Positions 16,275 through 25,330 of a stretch of DNA of 57,878 nucleotides are shown here, piece after piece. The DNA is from Candidatus Methylomirabilota bacterium (lineage in GTDB: Bacteria; Methylomirabilota; Methylomirabilia; Methylomirabilales; Methylomirabilaceae), in contig PQAM01000007.1 in assembly GCA_003104975.1 (NCBI GenBank), forward strand, positions 1 to 57,878. The letters are read 5' to 3'. The notes under the pieces are model-generated. The model did not search any database, had not been told where the DNA came from, and saw only the letters and a list, made by a program, of their open reading frames with translations. How positions within the stretch are numbered: the first letter of the stretch is position 1; each line of letters begins with the position of its first letter. The translations under genes were made by a program, and so were the position numbers.

Positions 16275-17567
16275 ATGGATTGTGCTACGGCCAAGCATAA
16301 GCTTCTTGACCAGTTCCGGTCTGTTCTGGATTTCTGTGATATCGGTCGAGCGTTTGATCGTCGTCTGCCGGAGGACGTCATCGCCGGTGCGCATCGGATC
16401 CGCGGGCGGGTCTACGTCGTCGCGATGGGCAAGAGCGCAACCGGCATGGCGGAGGCGTTCCTTACGCGATGCGACATTGCGCCATATGCCGGTGTGTTGG
16501 CCGATCCAGCGCTTCAGGGCTGGAGTCATCCGCGGTTTCAGACCTTCGAGGGCGGGCACCCGATGCCGAACAGGGCGAGCCTGGATGCCGCTGCAACGGC
16601 CCTATCTATGATGCGCGGAGTGACCGGTGATGATTTGGCGATTTTTTTGGTGTCCGGCGGGGGGTCGGCCTGCTTCGAACTGCCGATCAGTGATACCATG
16701 ACTCTCGCGGACCTTGCGGGGATGAACCGAGCACTGATTTCAGGGGAGTTGACCATCGTCGAGACCAACACGATCAGGAAGCACGTCTCGGCGGTGAAAG
16801 GCGGCAGGCTTGCTGTCGCGGCGGCGCCGGCGCAGCAACTGACGCTGTACATCTCCGATGTGCCTCGTGGGCATCCTTCCTTTGTGGCGTCGGGGCCGTC
16901 GATGCCGGACGATTCTACCGTTCAGCAGATGCGCGGACTCGTCGAGCGGTATACGCTGACCTCCGTACTTCCCAATTCCATTCGGGCGCTCGTTGATAGT
17001 GGCGGCGTGCCCGAAACACCGAAAGCCGACCATCCGGCCTTTCAGAGGGCACAATGGCACAAGCTTCTGGACAACGATGACGCGGTCGCAGCGGCCGTGA
17101 GATTTGCTGAAGGGACCGGGTGGAGGCCGATTGTCGTTGAGCTGTCGGACGACACCTCAGCCTCTGATGCGGCCAGGATACTGACTCAGCGGGCCGAGGA
17201 CGAAGTCAAGGGCCTTGATGGAACGCCCGTTGCGGTGATATCGGGCGGCGAACTGGTCTCTCCGGTACTGGGTGGAGGACGCGGGGGGCGAAATCAGGCA
17301 TTCGCCCTGGAAAGCGTGGAGGTCATTGCAGGCAAACAGATAGCAGTGCTCAGCGCGGGGACCGATGGAATCGACGGAAACTCCGGTGCGGCGGGCGCGT
17401 TTGCCGACGGTACGACACTCAGCAGGGCTGAGGCGGCTGGTCTGGGTATCGCGATAGTGCGCGAAGCATCCGATTCGCATGGATTCTTCGATCGGCTTGG
17501 AGATACAATTATCACAGGGCCAACCGGCATCAATGTCCGCGACGTCAGGATCGTGCTGGCCTGGTAA
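16275..17567 (+). CDS. Glycerate 2-kinase (MOFRL family)
   Basis: 430 aa, the usual size. Phosphorylates D-glycerate to 2-phosphoglycerate. Conserved segments are VYVVAMGKSATGMAEAF, FLVSGGGSACFELP, KHVSAVKGGRLA, VISGGELVSPVLGGGRGGRNQAFAL and SAGTDGIDGNSGAAGAF, the last two forming the C-terminal MOFRL domain. Older annotations call this family hydroxypyruvate reductase (TtuD). Placed beside glucosyl-3-phosphoglycerate synthase, it could recover glycerate released from glucosylglycerate; it could equally serve serine-cycle glycerate metabolism. Confidence 0.88.
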   Translation: MDCATAKHKLLDQFRSVLDFCDIGRAFDRRLPEDVIAGAHRIRGRVYVVAMGKSATGMAEAFLTRCDIAPYAGVLADPALQGWSHPRFQTFEGGHPMPNRASLDAAATALSMMRGVTGDDLAIFLVSGGGSACFELPISDTMTLADLAGMNRALISGELTIVETNTIRKHVSAVKGGRLAVAAAPAQQLTLYISDVPRGHPSFVASGPSMPDDSTVQQMRGLVERYTLTSVLPNSIRALVDSGGVPETPKADHPAFQRAQWHKLLDNDDAVAAAVRFAEGTGWRPIVVELSDDTSASDAARILTQRAEDEVKGLDGTPVAVISGGELVSPVLGGGRGGRNQAFALESVEVIAGKQIAVLSAGTDGIDGNSGAAGAFADGTTLSRAEAAGLGIAIVREASDSHGFFDRLGDTIITGPTGINVRDVRIVLAW

Positions 17568-17648
17568 AGCGTCACGGTGAATAGATAAAAATGCGAGCTG
17601 CGCTGGTATGGCAAGAGCATGGCTGGTACGCAAAGGGAGGCTCAGTCA

Positions 17649-18044
17649 ATGGACCTGTATGAATTGTACGTACCGAAAATTCTGGTTATCGACGATGATC
17701 AGGAGATGCGTCGACTTCTGGAGGATATCCTGACCCGAGAAGGATTCCATGTCACCCAGGCAGCGAATGGATCGGAGGCGCTCCGCACGATTCAGGAGGC
17801 CTCATACCAGGTCATCATCCTGGATAAGATCATGACCGACCTGAGCGGTATCGAGATTCTTCCCGAGATCAAGCGCCTCCGGCCGGAGGCTCAGGTCATC
17901 CTCATTACGGCCTTCGGCGACCGGGAGACGTGTGTTGAGGCCATGGGGAAGGGGGCGACCGCCTACCTTGCGAAGCCGTTCGGCATGTCGGTCCTCGTTC
18001 AGATGGTCAAAAAGGCTCTCGAGCAGAAGATCGGCGAAGCGTAG
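17649..18044 (+). CDS. Single-domain response regulator (CheY-like receiver)
   Basis: 131 aa, receiver domain only. VLVIDDDQEMRRLL gives the acidic pocket, VIILDKIMTDLSG has the phospho-acceptor Asp, ILITAFGD the Thr, and AKPF the Lys. ATG 17649 has GGGAGG 8 nt upstream, better than ATG 17619. With no output domain it must act by protein contact. The histidine kinase at 14770 is the likely donor, separated by glycerate kinase. gpgS begins 25 nt downstream. Confidence 0.85.
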   Translation: MDLYELYVPKILVIDDDQEMRRLLEDILTREGFHVTQAANGSEALRTIQEASYQVIILDKIMTDLSGIEILPEIKRLRPEAQVILITAFGDRETCVEAMGKGATAYLAKPFGMSVLVQMVKKALEQKIGEA

Positions 18045-18069
18045 CGATTGTTCAATCGGAGGGGATCGG

Positions 18070-19281
18070 ATGAGTGATTTCCATCAGACAGGCGTAATCA
18101 CGACGCTCCATCGGCTGGGAAAGCCGAACCTCGAACAGCTTGAGAAGGAGTTGGAAGAGACACTGTTGTATCGGCCCATCGCGTTGGTGCTGCCGTGTCT
18201 CTACTCCGAACTGGAAGGGGAGGCGCTGCCCCGGATTGTCGATGAACTGGCCCAGGTCCGGTATCTGCGAGAGATCGTCGTCGGGCTGGGACGGGCCGGC
18301 GAGGAGGAGTTCCTGAAGGCCAAGGCGTTCTTTGCGCCTCTTCCTCAGGCGCCTCTGCTGCTCTGGAACGACGGCCCTAGGATCCAGGCCCTCTATCGTT
18401 TACTGGAGGAACGCGGTATCTCTGCCGGACCGGACGGCAAGGGACGATCGGCGTGGATGACGTTCGGCTATGTCCTGGCCCGCGGCCAAAGCGACGTCAT
18501 TGCGCTTCACGATTGCGATATTCTCACCTACCAACGAGAGTTGCTCGCGCGACTCTGCTACCCCGTCGCGAATCCGCGATTGGCGTTTGAGTTTGCGAAG
18601 GGCTACTACAGTCGGGTGACGGATCGCCTCCACGGCAGAGCCGTCAGACTGTTGATAGTGCCCCTCATCCGAGCCCTTCAGCGGATCATGGACCAGCAAC
18701 CGTTCCTGACCTATCTGGACAGCTTCAGATACCCATTAGCCGGAGAATTCGCTATGATCGCGGATCTGGCCCGGGTGAATCGAATCCCGTGGGACTGGGG
18801 GTTGGAGGTCGGGGTGTTGGCCCAGGTCTATCGGAACTGTGCCGTGGGACGGGTCTGCCAGGTAGAGCTGGCCGACACGTATGACCACAAGCATCAGGAT
18901 CTCTCTGCGACCGACCCGACCAAGGGGCTGACGCGAATGGCTGTCGATATTACCAAGAGCATCCTTCGGACATTGGCTGAAGAAGGGACCGTCCTGTCCG
19001 ACGGGCTCTTAAAGACCCTGCCGATCACCTATATCAGGACGGCCCGCGACATGCTGAGCCGGTACCAGAACGACGCGTACATCAACCGGCTTGTGTACGA
19101 CCAGCATCAGGAGGGGCAGGCGGTAGAGGCCTTCGCGAGGGCCATCCAATTGGCGATCGAAGGGTTCCTGGCCGACCCGCTGGGTGTCCCGTTGATCCCC
19201 AACTGGAACCGGGTCCTGGCGGCGGTTCCTGACTTCTTGACCAGGCTGCGCGACGCCGTCGATCAGGACAATAAGTTGTGA
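18070..19281 (+). CDS. gpgS: Glucosyl-3-phosphoglycerate synthase-like glycosyltransferase (GT81)
   Basis: 403 aa, GT-A fold. Transfers glucose from an NDP-glucose to 3-phosphoglycerate, the first step to glucosylglycerate. The donor region is IALVLPCLYSE, DGKGRSAWM lies at 122-130, the metal-binding DxD is Asp148-Cys-Asp150 in ALHDCDI, and LAGEFAMIADLARV and WDWGLEVGVLAQVY are family-typical acceptor-site segments. ATG with GGAGGGG upstream. A phosphatase able to finish the pathway lies at 22517. Mannosyl-3-phosphoglycerate synthase is a less likely alternative. Confidence 0.85.
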   Translation: MSDFHQTGVITTLHRLGKPNLEQLEKELEETLLYRPIALVLPCLYSELEGEALPRIVDELAQVRYLREIVVGLGRAGEEEFLKAKAFFAPLPQAPLLLWNDGPRIQALYRLLEERGISAGPDGKGRSAWMTFGYVLARGQSDVIALHDCDILTYQRELLARLCYPVANPRLAFEFAKGYYSRVTDRLHGRAVRLLIVPLIRALQRIMDQQPFLTYLDSFRYPLAGEFAMIADLARVNRIPWDWGLEVGVLAQVYRNCAVGRVCQVELADTYDHKHQDLSATDPTKGLTRMAVDITKSILRTLAEEGTVLSDGLLKTLPITYIRTARDMLSRYQNDAYINRLVYDQHQEGQAVEAFARAIQLAIEGFLADPLGVPLIPNWNRVLAAVPDFLTRLRDAVDQDNKL

Positions 19282-19395
19282 GCGATACCTTCGGATTTGT
19301 GGCAATCGGACGATTGCACGGTTTCTTGTCTCCACCGGCCGATCTCCCGGCCATGGGGGACGACAACTCACACGCTGGAAGGACGGGTGAGGCAG

Positions 19396-20622
19396 ATGTA
19401 TTGGACAAACTTCGTGCATATCTATCAGCCGCCGACGCAGACCCCGGAGATCCTGGAAAGGGTCACGAATGAATGTTATCGGCCGTTGGTCGCCATTCTC
19501 CTCAGGCATCCGCATGCCAGACTGACCCTGAACATCAACGGTTGCCTGACCGAGCAACTGGTCCGTGGCGGCTATCAGGATGTCATAGACGGACTCGGAG
19601 AGCTGGCCGCTCGCGGTCAGATCGAATTTACGGGGAGCGCCATGTACCACCCGATCCTTCCCCTGATCCCGGAAGCGGAGGCGGTTCGCCAGATTGAACT
19701 GAACACCGCGGCCAACCGTCGCTACCTGGGGAACGTCTACCGGCCGCAGGGCTTCTTTTCCCCGGAGATGTGTTACAGCCGAGGGGTCGCGGAGATGGTC
19801 CACCGCCTGGGTTACCGATGGATCGTCGTCGACGAGATCGGCTATTGCGGTACACTGGACATTGTTCGCCCCGATCGACTCTATCGCGTTCGCGGCTTGC
19901 GGGATTTTCACGTCTTCTTCAAAGAGCGGTCCACCTCGGCCGGGATCACCTACGGGCGCTTTCCTACCGGAGAGAAGCTGCTTCGACATCTCGGCGCTGC
20001 GGTCGGGCACACGCGTTACCTCCTGACCGGTACGGATGGGGAGGTGTACGGTCATCATCGAAAGGGTCAGGAGCAACTGTTGATCGACATCTTTACCTCA
20101 CGCGCATTGGATCTTTGCCGACTCAGCGATCTGTTTACCCTCTTTGAGGAGGAAGAGGAGGTGGATCCGCTGCCGTGCTCATGGAGCACGTGGGAAGACG
20201 AGATGGCCGCCGCCGTTCCGTATCCCCAATGGGCCTACCCGGACCATGATCTGCACCGTGCCCAATGGGCGCTCACCCGCCTGGCCATTGATGCGCTGAC
20301 CTCGGTCGATCGGTCCGCGCCGGGCTATGAGGCGGCGAGACACTATCTGGACGAGGGACTTCATAGCTGCCAATACTGGTGGGCCTCCTGCCGTCCATGG
20401 TGGGATACCGGGATGATCGAGCGGGGAGCCGCCTTACTCAGGCGGGCTGTCGAGGCGGTTCAGTCCCAGATCGCTCCTGAACTGGTTTCCCGGACCGCCG
20501 TTCTCGAGGAGGAGATCAGGAAGACGGCCCGGACCTGGCACGAGTCCGGAAAGGCCCATACCCTCAGAAGGCAGTATCTTGAAACCCACAGCGGTGTGGG
20601 CTCACTGCTCACCTTCGGATGA
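19396..20622 (+). CDS. Glycoside hydrolase family 57 protein
   Basis: 408 aa. The N-terminus WTNFVHIYQPP is the GH57 first conserved region (histidine near the catalytic site). GFFSPEMCYSR matches the later 'PE' region, and LTGTDGEVYGHHRKGQEQLL is the 'DxE.fGhH' region carrying the second acid. GH57 contains alpha-amylases, amylopullulanases, glucanotransferases and branching enzymes; I cannot choose among them. ATG 19396 has GGGTGAGG upstream. Within a trehalose/glucosylglycerate operon it may process glucans that feed sugar nucleotides, or hydrolyse an alpha-glucoside. Confidence 0.8.
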   Translation: MYWTNFVHIYQPPTQTPEILERVTNECYRPLVAILLRHPHARLTLNINGCLTEQLVRGGYQDVIDGLGELAARGQIEFTGSAMYHPILPLIPEAEAVRQIELNTAANRRYLGNVYRPQGFFSPEMCYSRGVAEMVHRLGYRWIVVDEIGYCGTLDIVRPDRLYRVRGLRDFHVFFKERSTSAGITYGRFPTGEKLLRHLGAAVGHTRYLLTGTDGEVYGHHRKGQEQLLIDIFTSRALDLCRLSDLFTLFEEEEEVDPLPCSWSTWEDEMAAAVPYPQWAYPDHDLHRAQWALTRLAIDALTSVDRSAPGYEAARHYLDEGLHSCQYWWASCRPWWDTGMIERGAALLRRAVEAVQSQIAPELVSRTAVLEEEIRKTARTWHESGKAHTLRRQYLETHSGVGSLLTFG

Positions 20623-20646
20623 GAAAGCGGAGAGAGGAGCAATGAG

Positions 20647-21321
20647 ATGATGGAGCGGGAGGCAACGTCGCCCTTTCTCTTCGTGGGCTGCATCGAGCTC
20701 CAGGAGATCCTGGGCAAAGAGGCGGAGAATGAAAAGGAACTGGCCGATCTCCTCGATGAGGTCCCGCTTGATTCGATCTATTATCATACCCACAGCTACT
20801 TTCTTCGCCACCCGTTTGTGGCCGGCCTCTACCCCAGCGATTTCGCCACCTGGGTCGCTGTCCAGGTGAGGGACCATATCCTCGGCGAGCGTCTGGCTGT
20901 TGTGGACCCCTTCGACTTTGCAAATCTGACCGTGCTTCGCGAAGAGGTCCTTTCAATCGTTGACGACCATCTTTCGAGGATGGCTATCGTACCGCGGGTC
21001 GTGTTCGGGGAGCCGTTCTATTTCAAGCAGTCCAGAATCGTCGAGGTCTCCACCGGGCTTGAAGTCAGGACGTTGACAGGGTTTCGAAACGCCCTGGCCG
21101 ATGTTGATGCCAGCGCCATCTATTTCCACCTTCTCGAGGCGCGCATGCGGCTCAATCGCCGAGAGGGTGATTTTTCCGTCTGGCTTCGGGAATGTCTGCA
21201 GATGCCGGAACTGGCTGACGCGATAGGGATGATCAATCCATATCTGGGTAGCCTTGAGCAGCTCCGCTCAAAGCTCCTCACCACCTGCGACGTGTTTTTG
21301 AAGCGAGAAGGCGGTCGATGA
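20647..21321 (+). CDS. DUF5752-like protein of the solute operon
   Basis: 224 aa, soluble, mostly helical, rich in acidic residues. PLDSIYYHTHSYFLRHPF and YPSDFATWVAVQVRDHILGERL look like the conserved core of DUF5752-type proteins, which I recall beside GH57 and GT4 genes; the assignment is from memory. No catalytic motif is evident. ATG at 20647 or 20650. Its stop overlaps the treT start (ATGA), so the two are translationally coupled and probably work together. Confidence 0.6.
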   Translation: MMEREATSPFLFVGCIELQEILGKEAENEKELADLLDEVPLDSIYYHTHSYFLRHPFVAGLYPSDFATWVAVQVRDHILGERLAVVDPFDFANLTVLREEVLSIVDDHLSRMAIVPRVVFGEPFYFKQSRIVEVSTGLEVRTLTGFRNALADVDASAIYFHLLEARMRLNRREGDFSVWLRECLQMPELADAIGMINPYLGSLEQLRSKLLTTCDVFLKREGGR

Positions 21322-22517
21322 TCTGCAAGGTCGAAGACTATCGCGAGGTGGCTCCGAAAGGAGCGGTCGATCTGCTCTGCCGTTTGAGCGAACGGGTGAA
21401 AGGGCGAAGTTTCCTCCACGTCAACTCCACCCGGTATGGGGGAGGAGTGGCCGAGATCCTTACCCGTCTGGTTCCGATGCTGCAGACGCTCGGGATTGAC
21501 GCGCGGTGGGAGGTGATCGAGGGAACTCCCGATTTCTTCGCCGTCACCAAGCGGTTCCATAACGCCCTTCAGGGTCATGAGCAGGTCATTACCGAGGAGA
21601 TGTACCGGACCTTCATCGAGGTCAATCGACAGAATGCGAAGTCTCTGAATCTGGACGCAGATCTGGTGTTTATCCACGATCCCCAGCCGGCGCTGTTGAT
21701 CGAGCGCCGGACAAGGGGGCGGTGGATCTGGCGGTGCCATATCGATGCGTCCCACCCCCAGCGGCGAGTCTGGAACTTCCTTCGCCACTTTGTCGCGCAA
21801 TTTGACGCCACCATCTTCTCGCTGCCCAGCTTTGGCCAGCGACTTCCGATCCCCCAATTCCTCATTTACCCGTCTATCGATCCGCTGAGCGATAAGAACC
21901 GGGAGTTGTCCCGATCGGAGGCCAACAGCGTCCTTGATCGTCTTGAGGTGCCAAGGGATAAGCCGATACTTCTTCAGGTCTCCCGCTTTGATCGCTTCAA
22001 AGATCCCTTGGGGGTGATCAATGCCTATCGGCTTGTCAAACGGTATCATGACTGTCGACTGGTGTTGGCCGGCGGCGGCGCGGCCGACGATCCGGAGGGA
22101 GCGACAGTACTGGCTGAAGTCCGTGAGGCGGCGGGGCAGGATCAGGACATCCATATCCTGGAACTCCCGCCGGACGCTCATCTGACCATCAACGCACTTC
22201 AACGAACGGCGACAATCGTACTGCAGAAATCTACCAGGGAGGGTTTCGGCCTCACCGTGTCGGAAGCGATGTGGAAGGGCAAGCCGGTAATCGGCGGAGC
22301 CGTGGGCGGCATTACCGTTCAGATCATCGACGACGTGACCGGTTACCTTGTTCATACGGCAGAAGGCGCGGCCTTCCGGATCAGCCATCTCCTGAACCAC
22401 CCTGAGTTGATCAAGAGGATGGGCGCCACCGCCAGGGAATACGTCCGGGGAAATTTTCTCATTACCAGGCATCTGAGGGATTACCTTACCCTCCTGACGA
22501 ACTTTACGGGATCGTGA
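21318..22517 (+). CDS. treT: Trehalose synthase, NDP-glucose:glucose transferring (TreT)
   Basis: 399 aa GT4 enzyme, GT-B fold. Forms trehalose from NDP-glucose and free glucose, reversibly in known TreT. The N-terminal VNSTRYGGGVAEILTRLVPML, DLVFIHDPQPALL and WRCHIDASHP are TreT hallmarks. The C-terminal domain has LQVSRFDRFKDPLGVI, LELPP and KSTREGFGLTVSEAMWKGKPVIGGAVGGI (donor binding, E..x7..E motif). It starts within the preceding stop codon. It gives a trehalose route separate from OtsAB. In Thermococcales TreT sits with a trehalose/maltose ABC importer, as here (25331-29564). Confidence 0.9.
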   Translation: MICKVEDYREVAPKGAVDLLCRLSERVKGRSFLHVNSTRYGGGVAEILTRLVPMLQTLGIDARWEVIEGTPDFFAVTKRFHNALQGHEQVITEEMYRTFIEVNRQNAKSLNLDADLVFIHDPQPALLIERRTRGRWIWRCHIDASHPQRRVWNFLRHFVAQFDATIFSLPSFGQRLPIPQFLIYPSIDPLSDKNRELSRSEANSVLDRLEVPRDKPILLQVSRFDRFKDPLGVINAYRLVKRYHDCRLVLAGGGAADDPEGATVLAEVREAAGQDQDIHILELPPDAHLTINALQRTATIVLQKSTREGFGLTVSEAMWKGKPVIGGAVGGITVQIIDDVTGYLVHTAEGAAFRISHLLNHPELIKRMGATAREYVRGNFLITRHLRDYLTLLTNFTGS

Positions 22518-23362
22518 TGGACGGCGTCGACCTGGTTATATTTACCGACCTGGATGGGACGTTGCTGGATTATAAGACGTACAGCTTCGATCCGGCTCGA
22601 GACGCGTTGGAAAAGGTCAGGCAACGCGGCATTCCCCTCGTCCTGTGCACCAGCAAGACGAGGGCCGAGGTGGCGCGGTACCGACAGCGCCTCAACAACG
22701 ATGATCCGTTTATTGTCGAGAACGGAGGCGCCGCCTTTATCCCCGCGGGCTATTTTCCCTTCGCCTATCCGTATCAGCGCGACGTGAACGGCTACCACGT
22801 TATCGAGTACGGTACCCCCTACCACAGGTTGGTCGATGTATTGAGGGCGGTCCGAGCCGAGAGTGGGGCCAGGATTGGCGGCTTCTCGGACCTGAGCGTC
22901 GAGCAGGTCGCCGCGTTGACGGGTCTCTCGGTGGAGGAGGCCCGTCTCGCGAAGGTCCGGGAGTACGATGAACCGTTTTTCGTCAAAGATCCTGCTGAAG
23001 AGCTGGAGCGTGTGGCGACGCTGTTCGGAACGCGAGACCTCCGATGTACGCGGGGCGGAAGGCTTTACCACCTCACGGGAGCCAATGACAAAGGGAAAGC
23101 GGTGACCGATGTGACGCGGCTGTTCGAGCGGGCGCGCGGTGTCGTGCGTACTGCCGGGATCGGGGACAGCCAGAACGACCTGCCCATGCTGTGGGCCGTC
23201 GACGTCCCCATCCTCGTCCAACGGTTCGACGGGAGTTACGACTCCACCGTCAAGGTTCCCAACCTGATCCGGGTCGAAGGCATCGGGCCGCGGGGATGGC
23301 GAACGGCCGTCCTGAACCTTCTATCCGCAGGGACTGAAGGCAGTGGAACAGTTCCTTTATGA
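22517..23362 (+). CDS. Mannosyl/glucosyl-3-phosphoglycerate phosphatase (HAD, Cof type)
   Basis: 281 aa. Motif I IFTDLDGTLLD carries the nucleophile Asp and acid Asp, motif II is LCTSKTRAEV, and motif IV is GIGDSQNDLPML. A large cap lies between (residues about 85-190). The SKTR segment and the FIVENGGAAF loop are typical of MpgP. It removes the phosphate from mannosyl- or glucosyl-3-phosphoglycerate, completing the GpgS pathway. ATG 22517 overlaps the treT stop; GTG 22514 is an alternative. Confidence 0.85.
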   Translation: MDGVDLVIFTDLDGTLLDYKTYSFDPARDALEKVRQRGIPLVLCTSKTRAEVARYRQRLNNDDPFIVENGGAAFIPAGYFPFAYPYQRDVNGYHVIEYGTPYHRLVDVLRAVRAESGARIGGFSDLSVEQVAALTGLSVEEARLAKVREYDEPFFVKDPAEELERVATLFGTRDLRCTRGGRLYHLTGANDKGKAVTDVTRLFERARGVVRTAGIGDSQNDLPMLWAVDVPILVQRFDGSYDSTVKVPNLIRVEGIGPRGWRTAVLNLLSAGTEGSGTVPL

Positions 23363-24596
23363 GCCCGTTCTGGAGAGACTGCAGGAGATCGGGAAGGCCG
23401 ACATCCTGATCGGGATCCCGAGCTACAACAACGCCGGTACGATCGGGGATGTCGTCAAGACCGTCGCCTCCGGACTCGCCCTGTACTTTCCGCATGCGCA
23501 ATCGGTCATCGTCAACTCCGATGGCGGATCTCAGGATGGAACCCCCGAGGCTGTGCAGGCAGCGCTTCGAGAGTCGTCCGCACTGCTTGTTCAGCAGCCC
23601 GTTCCGCCCATCCACGAGATTATTACCCCGTATCATGGGATCCCGGGAAAGGGGAGCGCTTTTCGAACGATCTTCAAGATAGCCGAGACGCTTCAGGTCC
23701 AGGCCTGCGCGGTTGTCGACTCGGATCTCCGCTCTATTACTCCGGAGTGGGTCGAGCGGCTGGTCCGACCCGTGTACGACGGGAGATTTGATTATGTGGC
23801 GCCGCTGTACCGCCGCCACAAGTATGACGGGACTATCACCAACAGCATTGTCTATCCCCTGACCAGGTCCCTGTACGGTCAACGGATCCGACAGCCTATC
23901 GGCGGTGACTTCGGTTTCTCGGGGAAGCTGGCTGCGCTGTACCTCACCAAGCCGGTCTGGGAGACCGATGTAGCCCGCTTCGGGATCGATATCTGGATGA
24001 CGATCACCGCGGCGGCCGAGGGATATCGAATCTGCCAGGCGTTCCTCGGGGCCAAGGTTCACGAGCACAAGGACCCGGGGCTGCATCTCTCAGGTATGCT
24101 GGTACAGGTGGTGGGTTCCCTCTTCAGCTTGATCGAAGCGTACCCCAATGTGTGGCAGGCGACACAGGGATCGAGTCCTGTCCCGATCTTCGGACCGTTG
24201 CGCGAGGTAGAGGTCGAGCAGGTCTCGGTCAGCGTAGAACGGATGGTGAGCGCCTTTGCGCAGGGCGTCCGCGATCTGCTCCCTATCTGGGAGACGATTC
24301 TCGCCCCTGAGACCTTGACCGAACTGCGGCTCATCGCTTCCCGAGAGACGGAACAGTTTCGGTTTCCACTCGATGTCTGGGTCTCTGTGATCTACGATTT
24401 TGCGCTGGCCTACCACCATCGAGTCCTGCACCTGGAGCATCTGCTCAGGGCGCTGACCCCGCTCTACCTCGGCAGGACCGCGTCCTTTGTCCTGGAGACG
24501 CAAGAGAGCGGCCATCAGCAGGTGGAAGAGGTCATTGAGACGATGGCTGAACGGTTTGAGGCGATGAAGCCCTACCTGGCGGCGCGTTGGAGGTGA
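23343..24596 (+). CDS. NDP-sugar glycosyltransferase, GT2/GT78/GT81-like
   Basis: 417 aa from GTG 23343, overlapping the phosphatase by 20 bp. The GT-A domain has ILIGIPSYNNAGTIGDVV, VIVNSDGGSQDGT, PGKGSAF (residues 101-107), the DxD Asp126-Ser-Asp128 in VVDSDLRSITPEW, IGGDFGFSGKL and ARFGIDIWMT. The PGKG, DxD, GG and GID order resembles mannosylglycerate synthase (GT78) and GpgS (GT81). The helical C-terminus (about 270-417) is long. Likely a second glycosyltransferase of glycerate-type solutes; donor and acceptor are unknown. Confidence 0.75.
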   Translation: MEQFLYEPVLERLQEIGKADILIGIPSYNNAGTIGDVVKTVASGLALYFPHAQSVIVNSDGGSQDGTPEAVQAALRESSALLVQQPVPPIHEIITPYHGIPGKGSAFRTIFKIAETLQVQACAVVDSDLRSITPEWVERLVRPVYDGRFDYVAPLYRRHKYDGTITNSIVYPLTRSLYGQRIRQPIGGDFGFSGKLAALYLTKPVWETDVARFGIDIWMTITAAAEGYRICQAFLGAKVHEHKDPGLHLSGMLVQVVGSLFSLIEAYPNVWQATQGSSPVPIFGPLREVEVEQVSVSVERMVSAFAQGVRDLLPIWETILAPETLTELRLIASRETEQFRFPLDVWVSVIYDFALAYHHRVLHLEHLLRALTPLYLGRTASFVLETQESGHQQVEEVIETMAERFEAMKPYLAARWR

Positions 24597-24600
24597 CACG

Positions 24601-25308
24601 ATGAATGAACTGTGGCAAGAGGCGATGCTCGACGCCATTCGCAATACGGGCAAGCAGATGACCCTCTTTTTACCAAACCTCCTGGCCATGATGACCCTCA
24701 TCGCGATCGGCCTCGTGGCCGGGTGGATCGTCAAAAGCGTCCTTCACCGGATCCTGCTGGCCGTCGGGTTCGATCCGCTCTGTGAGCGATGGGGAGTAAG
24801 CCAGGCCCTGGCCAAGGCAGGGGTGAGACGACCATGTTCCTCCCTCGTCGGCCGTCTGAGCTTCTGGGCGGTGTGTCTGGTGTTTGCCTTCATGGGGATC
24901 GACGCGTTAAACCTGCCGGCGGCCACGCGCCTCACCGCGGGCGCCCTGAGTTTCCTACCCCAGCTCCTGACCGCCATTCTCCTCCTGTGGGCCGGGTGGC
25001 TGCTGGCCGTTTTCTTGGCTCAGGGCGCCCTGATTGCCGCGGTCAATGCCCAGATCCGGGGTGCGCAGCTCATTGCGACCCTTATTCGGTGGGGCGTGCT
25101 GGTGTTTACCGTCGCGACGGTCCTCACTCAACTGGGGATCGCCAAAGAGATGGTGGTGGCGGCGTTCTCGATCACGTTCGGCGGCCTCGTCCTGGCGCTG
25201 GCGCTCGCCTTTGGCCTGGGCGGTCGGGACTTGGCCAGAGAGTTGCTCGAACGCCGCCTTCACCGTGAGAAGGAAGAGGAGGAGCGGGACGAGATCTCTC
25301 ATTTGTAG
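24601..25308 (+). CDS. Membrane protein with conserved TM-helix repeats (mechanosensitive-channel related)
   Basis: 235 aa with four or five hydrophobic helices. LFLPNLLAMMTLIAIGLVAGWIVKSVLHRIL and LSFLPQLLTAILLLWAGWLLAVFLAQG are two copies of the 'TM_helix' repeat found in MscS-related proteins. The C-terminus LALAFGLGGRDLARELLERRL is the typical end, with a charged tail. There is no MscS beta domain, so it may be a regulator or a minimal channel. ATG 4 nt after the glycosyltransferase stop. Confidence 0.7.
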   Translation: MNELWQEAMLDAIRNTGKQMTLFLPNLLAMMTLIAIGLVAGWIVKSVLHRILLAVGFDPLCERWGVSQALAKAGVRRPCSSLVGRLSFWAVCLVFAFMGIDALNLPAATRLTAGALSFLPQLLTAILLLWAGWLLAVFLAQGALIAAVNAQIRGAQLIATLIRWGVLVFTVATVLTQLGIAKEMVVAAFSITFGGLVLALALAFGLGGRDLARELLERRLHREKEEEERDEISHL

Positions 25309-25330
25309 CGGACCGGGATGCGGTGTCCGG

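Noticed and set aside
21120-22472. Long minus-strand open frame opposite treT (and similar ones at 19009-20076, 35223-36542 and 15382-16257)
   Set aside because: They are antisense to well-recognised enzymes, have low-complexity Arg/Pro/Asp/His-rich translations and no ribosome-binding sites; a product of GC-rich codon bias.
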